64,000 bases of DNA from Pseudomonas paracarnis. GTDB lineage: Bacteria > Pseudomonadota > Gammaproteobacteria > Pseudomonadales > Pseudomonadaceae. A program made the translations under genes and the position numbers. The stretch lies in the NCBI RefSeq assembly GCF_904063055.1, contig NZ_CAJFCN010000005.1, forward strand, positions 124,001-188,000, read 5' to 3'. The notes below the pieces were generated by a model. It saw nothing but the letters and a program-made list of their open reading frames with translations, ran no database searches and was not told the origin of the DNA. Positions 59,299-64,000 of this stretch are shown here, piece by piece (positions within the stretch are counted from its first letter, which is position 1; each line of letters begins with the position of its first letter).

Positions 59299-62200
59299 TT
59301 AGCCGATGGTCATCAGGCTGGCGTTACCACCCGCCGCGGCGGTGTTTACGCTCAACGCACGCTCGATCACCAGACGCTCCAGCGCAATCGCCGTTTCGCC
59401 TTGCGACAGGCCATGCACCCCGACAATCGCCCCACCGCGCTGCGCCACTTGCTGGCACACCGCACGCAGTTGGTCGGAATCACCGTGATGCAGCACGGCG
59501 TCAAACACCACGTCGTCCTTGGTCCAGTCAGCCACGCGCTTGATCTTCGCCTGAATCTCTTTAGGCAGGCGTGGGAACAAGGCCTTGGTCAGCTCGGTTT
59601 CCGGCCATACCGCCGAACCACCGACGGCCAATACCGCCGCCAGTTGGGTCAGCAGGTCGCCTTCCACTTCGGCCAGGCACAGTACGTGCTCGCGCGGCAG
59701 GATGGCGTAGCTGTTGCGCTCGCCGGTCGGGCCGGCCAGTTGGCGGGTGATACCGCTTTGCGACTGGGCGGCGAACTGCGTGCACAGGGCGCTCAGTTCA
59801 CTGAACTTATTGCCGTCGGCCCAGGTTTTCAGGGCGGTCAGCGATTGGCTCATGGCATCACGCAGGCGCACATCCGGCGCGGCCAACTTGTCGCCCCGTA
59901 CGAAGGATTGCTCGATTGCATCGGTAGGACGAGTCGACAACAAGCGGTACAGGTACAGCGGGCCACCGGCTTTCGGGCCAGTGCCCGACAGGCCTTCGCC
60001 GCCGAACGGCTGCACGCCGACCACGGCGCCAACAATGTTGCGGTTGACGTAGACGTTACCGGCATTGACGTTGTCGATCACCTTGGCGATGGTCTCGTCG
60101 ATGCGCGTGTGCACGCCCAGGGTCAGGCCGTAGCCGGAAGCGTTGATCTGGCCGATGAGCTGGTCGATCTCTTTGCGCTTGTAGCGCACTACGTGCAGCA
60201 CCGGGCCGAAGATCTCGCGTTGCAGTTCGTCGAAGCTTTCCAGCTCGATCAGGGTCGGCATCACGAAGGTGCCGCGCTTGATCTCTTCACCGTCGGCAAT
60301 CGCCACCTGGTAAACGTTGCGGCCTTTGTCGCGCATGGCCTGGATGTGTTTCTCGATACCGGCCTTGGCTTCGGCGTCAATCACCGGGCCAATGTCCACC
60401 GACAGGCGTTCCGGGTTGCCCAGGCGGCATTCAGCCATGGCGCCCTTGAGCATTTCGACCACACGGTCTGCCGAATCTTCCTGCAGGCACAGTACGCGCA
60501 GTGCCGAGCAACGTTGACCGGCGCTGTCGAAGGCCGACGACACGACGTCGATCACCACTTGTTCGGTCAGCGCCGAGGAATCGACGATCATCGCGTTCTG
60601 GCCACCGGTTTCGGCGATCAGTGGAATCGGGCGACCCTGGGCATCCAGGCGACCGGCGACATTGCGTTGCAGCAGGCGCGCCACTTCGGTGGAGCCGGTG
60701 AACATCACGCCTTTGACGCGATCATCACCCACCAGACGGGCACCGACGCTTTCGCCCTGGCCTGGCAGCAATTGCAGCACGCCTTCCGGAATACCGGCTT
60801 CAAGCAGAATACGTACGGCCTGGGCAGCCACCAGCGGCGTCTGCTCGGCAGGCTTGGCCAGCACCGGGTTACCAGCAGCCAGCGCTGCAGCTACCTGGCC
60901 GCTGAAGATGGCGAGCGGGAAGTTCCACGGGCTGATGCACACCACCGGGCCCAATGGGCGGTGGGCGTCATTGGTAAAGTCGTTGCGCGCCTGCACCGCG
61001 TAGTAACGCAGGAAGTCCACGGCTTCACGCACTTCGGCGATGGCGTTGGCGAAGGTCTTGCCGGCTTCACGGGCCAGCAAGCCCATCAGCGGCTGGATCT
61101 CGCCTTCCATCAGGTCGGCGGCGCGTTCCAGGATGGCAGCGCGTTCGGCGGGCGGGGTGGCCTGCCAGATCGGCGCGGCGCTGATGGCGCACTGGATGGC
61201 GTTGTCGACATCTTCGACGGTGGCTTCCTGTACCTGGCCGACCACATCACGCAGGTCGGATGGGTTCAGAACCGGTTGTGCCGCTTCATTGCTGGCAGCG
61301 CAACCGAGCATCGGTGCGGCTTTCCAGTTGTTGTGAGCAGTGGCCAGCAGGGCGCAGGACAACGAGGCCAGGCGATGTTCGTTGGCCAGGTCGATACCGG
61401 CCGAGTTGGCGCGGTCGCTGCCGTACAGGTCACGCGGCAAAGGGATGCGCGGGTGTGGCAGGCCGAAACCGCCTTCCTGGGTTGCCATTTGCTCGATGCT
61501 GGCCACCGGGTCGGCTACCAGTTCCTGGATCGAGATGGACTGGTCAGCGATGCGGTTGACGAACGAGGTGTTGGCGCCGTTTTCCAGCAGGCGGCGTACC
61601 AGGTAGGCCAGCAGCGTTTCGTGGGTACCGACCGGCGCGTACACACGGCACGGACGGTTCAACTTACCTTCGGAAACCTTGCCTACAACCTGTTCGTACA
61701 GCGGTTCACCCATGCCGTGCAGGCACTGGAACTCGTACTGGCCGGGGTAATAGTTCTGACCGGCGATGTGGTAGATAGCCGACAGGGTGTGGGCGTTGTG
61801 CGTGGCGAACTGCGGGTAGATGACTTCCGGCACCGACAGCAGTTTGCGCGCGCAGGCAATGTAGGAAACGTCGGTGTACACCTTACGGGTGTACACCGGG
61901 TAGCCTTCCAGGCCTTCGACCTGGGCGCGCTTGATTTCGCTGTCCCAGTACGCGCCTTTTACCAGGCGGATCATCAGGCGATGGCGGCTGCGGCGGGCCA
62001 GATCGATGACGTAGTCGATCACATACGGGCAACGCTTCTGGTACGCCTGGATCACAAAGCCGATGCCGTTCCAGCCAGTCAATTGCGGCTCGAAGCACAG
62101 GCGTTCGAGCAGGTCCAGGGACAGCTCCAGGCGGTCGGCTTCTTCGGCGTCGATGTTCAGGCCGATGTCATACTGCTTGGCCAGCAAGGTCAGCGACAGC

Positions 62201-63252
62201 AGGCGCGGGTACAACTCGTCCATCACACGCTCGTACTGCGCACGGCTGTAGCGCGGGTGCAGGGCGGAGAGCTTGATGGAGATGCCCGGGCCTTCATAGA
62301 TCCCACGGCCATGGGAGGCTTTGCCGATGGAATGAATGGCTTGTTCGTACGAGGCCAGGTACTTCTGGGCGTCGTGTTCGGTGAGGGCGGCTTCACCGAG
62401 CATGTCGTAGGAATAGCGGAAGCCCTTGGCTTCGAACTTGCTCGCATTGGCCAGGGCTTCGGCGATGGTTTCGCCGGTGACGAACTGCTCGCCCATCAGG
62501 CGCATGGCCATGTCGACGCCCTTGCGGATCATCGGCTCGCCGCTCTTGCCGATGATGCGGCTCAGGGACGAGGTCAGGCCCGCTTCGTTGTGGGTCGACA
62601 CCAGCTTGCCAGTCAGCAGCAGGCCCCAGGTGGCGGCGTTGACGAACAGCGATGGGCTGTTGCCCAGGTGCGGCTGCCAGTTGCCGGTGCTGATCTTGTC
62701 GCGGATCAGCGCATCGCGGGTGCCTTTGTCCGGGATACGCAGCAGCGCTTCGGCCAGGCACATCAGCGCCACGCCTTCCTGGGACGACAGGGAGAATTCT
62801 TGCAGCAGGCCCTGAACAATACCGGCACGGCCGCCGGCACTCTTCTGATTGCGCAGTTTTTCGGCAATGCTCGCGGCCAGCTTGTTGGTGGCTTCGGCCA
62901 TCGGTGCCGGCAGGCGCGCCTGTTCGATCAGCATCGGCACCACTTCCGGCTCGGGGCGGCGGTAAGCGGCGGTGATTGCGGCACGCAATACCGATTGCGG
63001 CAGGATGCTCTCGGCGAACTCAAGGAAGCATTGGTGGGCGTGGTCGGCCTGGACCTCGCCGGCATCATCGGCCTCCTTGCTGCTCAAGCCATTGAGCTCG
63101 GACAGGGTTGCACCACCCTCGAGTTTCTCCAGGTAATTGAAAATCGCCTGCTTGATCAGCCAGTGCGGCGTACGATCAATGGAGGTCGCGGCGGCCTTCA
63201 GGCGTTCGCGGGTCGGGTCGTCGAGTTTGACCCCAAGGGTGGTCGTTGCCAT
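59299..63252 (-). CDS. putA: Trifunctional proline utilisation protein PutA
   Basis: 1317 residues. An N-terminal ribbon-helix-helix DNA-binding domain (1–47, MATTTLGVKLDD ... LIKQAIFNYL). The FAD proline dehydrogenase domain (about 90–560) has RLVKGAYWDSEIKRAQ. The glutamate-semialdehyde dehydrogenase domain (about 590–1100) has SAGQRCSALR with the catalytic cysteine and GGEGLSGTGPK near the oligomer flap; a C-terminal region follows. It oxidises proline to glutamate at the inner membrane, and the N-terminal domain represses put genes when proline is low. It is divergent from putP across a GTTGCA-rich region. The ATG at 63252 starts the RHH domain. Confidence 0.96.
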   Translation of the reverse strand: MATTTLGVKLDDPTRERLKAAATSIDRTPHWLIKQAIFNYLEKLEGGATLSELNGLSSKEADDAGEVQADHAHQCFLEFAESILPQSVLRAAITAAYRRPEPEVVPMLIEQARLPAPMAEATNKLAASIAEKLRNQKSAGGRAGIVQGLLQEFSLSSQEGVALMCLAEALLRIPDKGTRDALIRDKISTGNWQPHLGNSPSLFVNAATWGLLLTGKLVSTHNEAGLTSSLSRIIGKSGEPMIRKGVDMAMRLMGEQFVTGETIAEALANASKFEAKGFRYSYDMLGEAALTEHDAQKYLASYEQAIHSIGKASHGRGIYEGPGISIKLSALHPRYSRAQYERVMDELYPRLLSLTLLAKQYDIGLNIDAEEADRLELSLDLLERLCFEPQLTGWNGIGFVIQAYQKRCPYVIDYVIDLARRSRHRLMIRLVKGAYWDSEIKRAQVEGLEGYPVYTRKVYTDVSYIACARKLLSVPEVIYPQFATHNAHTLSAIYHIAGQNYYPGQYEFQCLHGMGEPLYEQVVGKVSEGKLNRPCRVYAPVGTHETLLAYLVRRLLENGANTSFVNRIADQSISIQELVADPVASIEQMATQEGGFGLPHPRIPLPRDLYGSDRANSAGIDLANEHRLASLSCALLATAHNNWKAAPMLGCAASNEAAQPVLNPSDLRDVVGQVQEATVEDVDNAIQCAISAAPIWQATPPAERAAILERAADLMEGEIQPLMGLLAREAGKTFANAIAEVREAVDFLRYYAVQARNDFTNDAHRPLGPVVCISPWNFPLAIFSGQVAAALAAGNPVLAKPAEQTPLVAAQAVRILLEAGIPEGVLQLLPGQGESVGARLVGDDRVKGVMFTGSTEVARLLQRNVAGRLDAQGRPIPLIAETGGQNAMIVDSSALTEQVVIDVVSSAFDSAGQRCSALRVLCLQEDSADRVVEMLKGAMAECRLGNPERLSVDIGPVIDAEAKAGIEKHIQAMRDKGRNVYQVAIADGEEIKRGTFVMPTLIELESFDELQREIFGPVLHVVRYKRKEIDQLIGQINASGYGLTLGVHTRIDETIAKVIDNVNAGNVYVNRNIVGAVVGVQPFGGEGLSGTGPKAGGPLYLYRLLSTRPTDAIEQSFVRGDKLAAPDVRLRDAMSQSLTALKTWADGNKFSELSALCTQFAAQSQSGITRQLAGPTGERNSYAILPREHVLCLAEVEGDLLTQLAAVLAVGGSAVWPETELTKALFPRLPKEIQAKIKRVADWTKDDVVFDAVLHHGDSDQLRAVCQQVAQRGGAIVGVHGLSQGETAIALERLVIERALSVNTAAAGGNASLMTIG

Positions 63253-63324
63253 TTTTTTATCCTCATGGGTGCCACTACCGAGTGGCATCTGCTGGCGGCA
63301 AGATTAGCTTTGCCCATCCCGAGG

Positions 63325-63563
63325 TGCAACCGGGTGCAACCCTTTTGTTGGTTAAATGTTCGACGCTTGATCGGAAAAAAATAAACAGGCGACCGAATCC
63401 GCTCCGCGCTGGTGCATTTGCTTCTGAGATCGGCTGTTCTTGCTCCGAAAAGGAGCAAAAAAAGCGCGTTTGTCCTAAAACATACTTGGGTGCAACTTAA
63501 TCGGCAGAAACTGGTTGCACCTTATTTGCTTTGTTGAATAGCATTCGCGCACCAAGGTGCAAC
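63325..63563. promoter_or_regulatory. Five GTTGCA-type PutA operator motifs
   Basis: TGCAAC/GTTGCA occurs at 63325–63330, 63335–63340, 63491–63496, 63514–63519 and 63558–63563, most within GGTGCAACC-like contexts. E. coli PutA's RHH domain binds GTTGCA in the put control region, so this is likely the operator array. The first pair is 10 bases apart, one helical turn. The rest of the 461-base gap (63253–63713) is AT-rich in places, with no other feature I can name. Confidence 0.75.
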
Positions 63564-63713
63564 CAACCCTCAGGGTGGGTTCATCGGCTGGCGGCTTTCC
63601 TGGGGAAACGCCAGTCATAAATGCGCGGCATGCAGGTTCGTCTATCCGGTTATCCACGGGTGGCCGTCCCCATGACCGTCGCTACATAAAAACAAAGCCA
63701 GGGCGTCACTCCT

Positions 63714-64000
63714 ATGAGCGTTAGCAATCCAACCCTGATCACGTTCGTGATCTACATCGCAGCAATGGTGCTGATCGGCCTGATGGCCTATCGCTCCACC
63801 AACAACCTTTCCGATTACATCCTGGGCGGTCGCAGCCTCGGTAGCGTGGTGACAGCCTTGTCCGCCGGTGCTTCCGACATGAGTGGCTGGCTGTTGATGG
63901 GCTTGCCGGGCGCGATCTACATGTCCGGTCTGTCGGAAAGCTGGATTGCCATCGGCCTGATCGTCGGTGCTTACCTCAACTGGTTGTTCGTGGCCGGCCG
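63714..64000 (+). CDS. putP: Sodium/proline symporter PutP (partial, 5' end)
   Basis: Cut by the window edge after 95 codons. It starts MSVSNPTLITFVIYIA and shows three hydrophobic segments plus RSLGSVVTALSAGASDMSGW, typical of solute:sodium symporters of proline. The ATG is preceded by CGTCACTCCT, a weak ribosome site. Divergent from putA. Confidence 0.95.
   Translation, partial: MSVSNPTLITFVIYIAAMVLIGLMAYRSTNNLSDYILGGRSLGSVVTALSAGASDMSGWLLMGLPGAIYMSGLSESWIAIGLIVGAYLNWLFVAG

Noticed and set aside
59290..63384. A long open frame (over 1300 codons) antisense to putA
   Set aside because: Same shadow effect; putA is a full-length, recognisable protein and the antisense frame shows no motif.

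Overview
The window is chromosomal DNA from a Pseudomonas of the fluorescens group. Evidence: high-GC coding throughout, the Pseudomonas gene orders argS–SPOR protein and ponA–pilMNOPQ–aroK–aroB–damX–gltBD–hemE, a full-length 1317-residue PutA divergent from putP, and many dispersed REP-type palindromes of the fluorescens kind. No rRNA, tRNA, prophage, insertion sequence or CRISPR array was seen. Calls come from reading the sequence and remembered family features; no database search was run.

Layout. 1–10,545 is housekeeping: a SPOR-domain protein, argS, priA, rpmE, a secreted nuclease, maeB and ponA/mrcA. 10,776–17,677 is the pil/hof-aro operon. Here pilM is internally shortened, pilO and pilP form one gene, and PilQ is a short secretin without room for AMIN domains; aroK, aroB and a DamX-like protein follow. 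18,030–25,217 holds gltB, gltD and hemE. 25,373–28,123 has an MFS exporter divergent from a LysR regulator, and a small lipoprotein.

28,150–45,195 is one long, tightly overlapping minus-strand operon for an aryl polyene (APE) pigment. An ammonia lyase makes an aryl acid and a ligase activates it. Two ACPs, ketosynthases, a ketoreductase and two dehydratase domains build the polyene chain. A methyltransferase, a flavin halogenase-like protein, acyltransferases and a glycosyltransferase tailor or anchor it. LolA-like, MMPL and lipoprotein components probably take it to the outer membrane. The first gene, the chain-length-factor homologue, carries a one-base frameshift in this sequence, and the LolA-like gene has a REP element inside its signal-peptide region.

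45,512–57,251 is more mixed: an orphan ParA-type ATPase, a structured non-coding stretch in front of a frameshifted small Pseudomonas gene, trxC, a truncated HigA-type antitoxin, selO, an MscK-type channel, a K+/H+ antiporter, a chemoreceptor with a clear FliA promoter, and the ZapB-like/ZapA pair. 57,255–64,000 has an acyl-CoA dehydrogenase, then putA and the start of putP around a control region with five GTTGCA PutA-type operator motifs.

The least ordinary items are the pared-down pil/hof operon, the REP-derived N-terminus of the LolA-like protein, the terminator hidden in the nuclease signal peptide, and the RNA-like element near 46,560–46,760, in which two identical loops can compete for one complementary strand.
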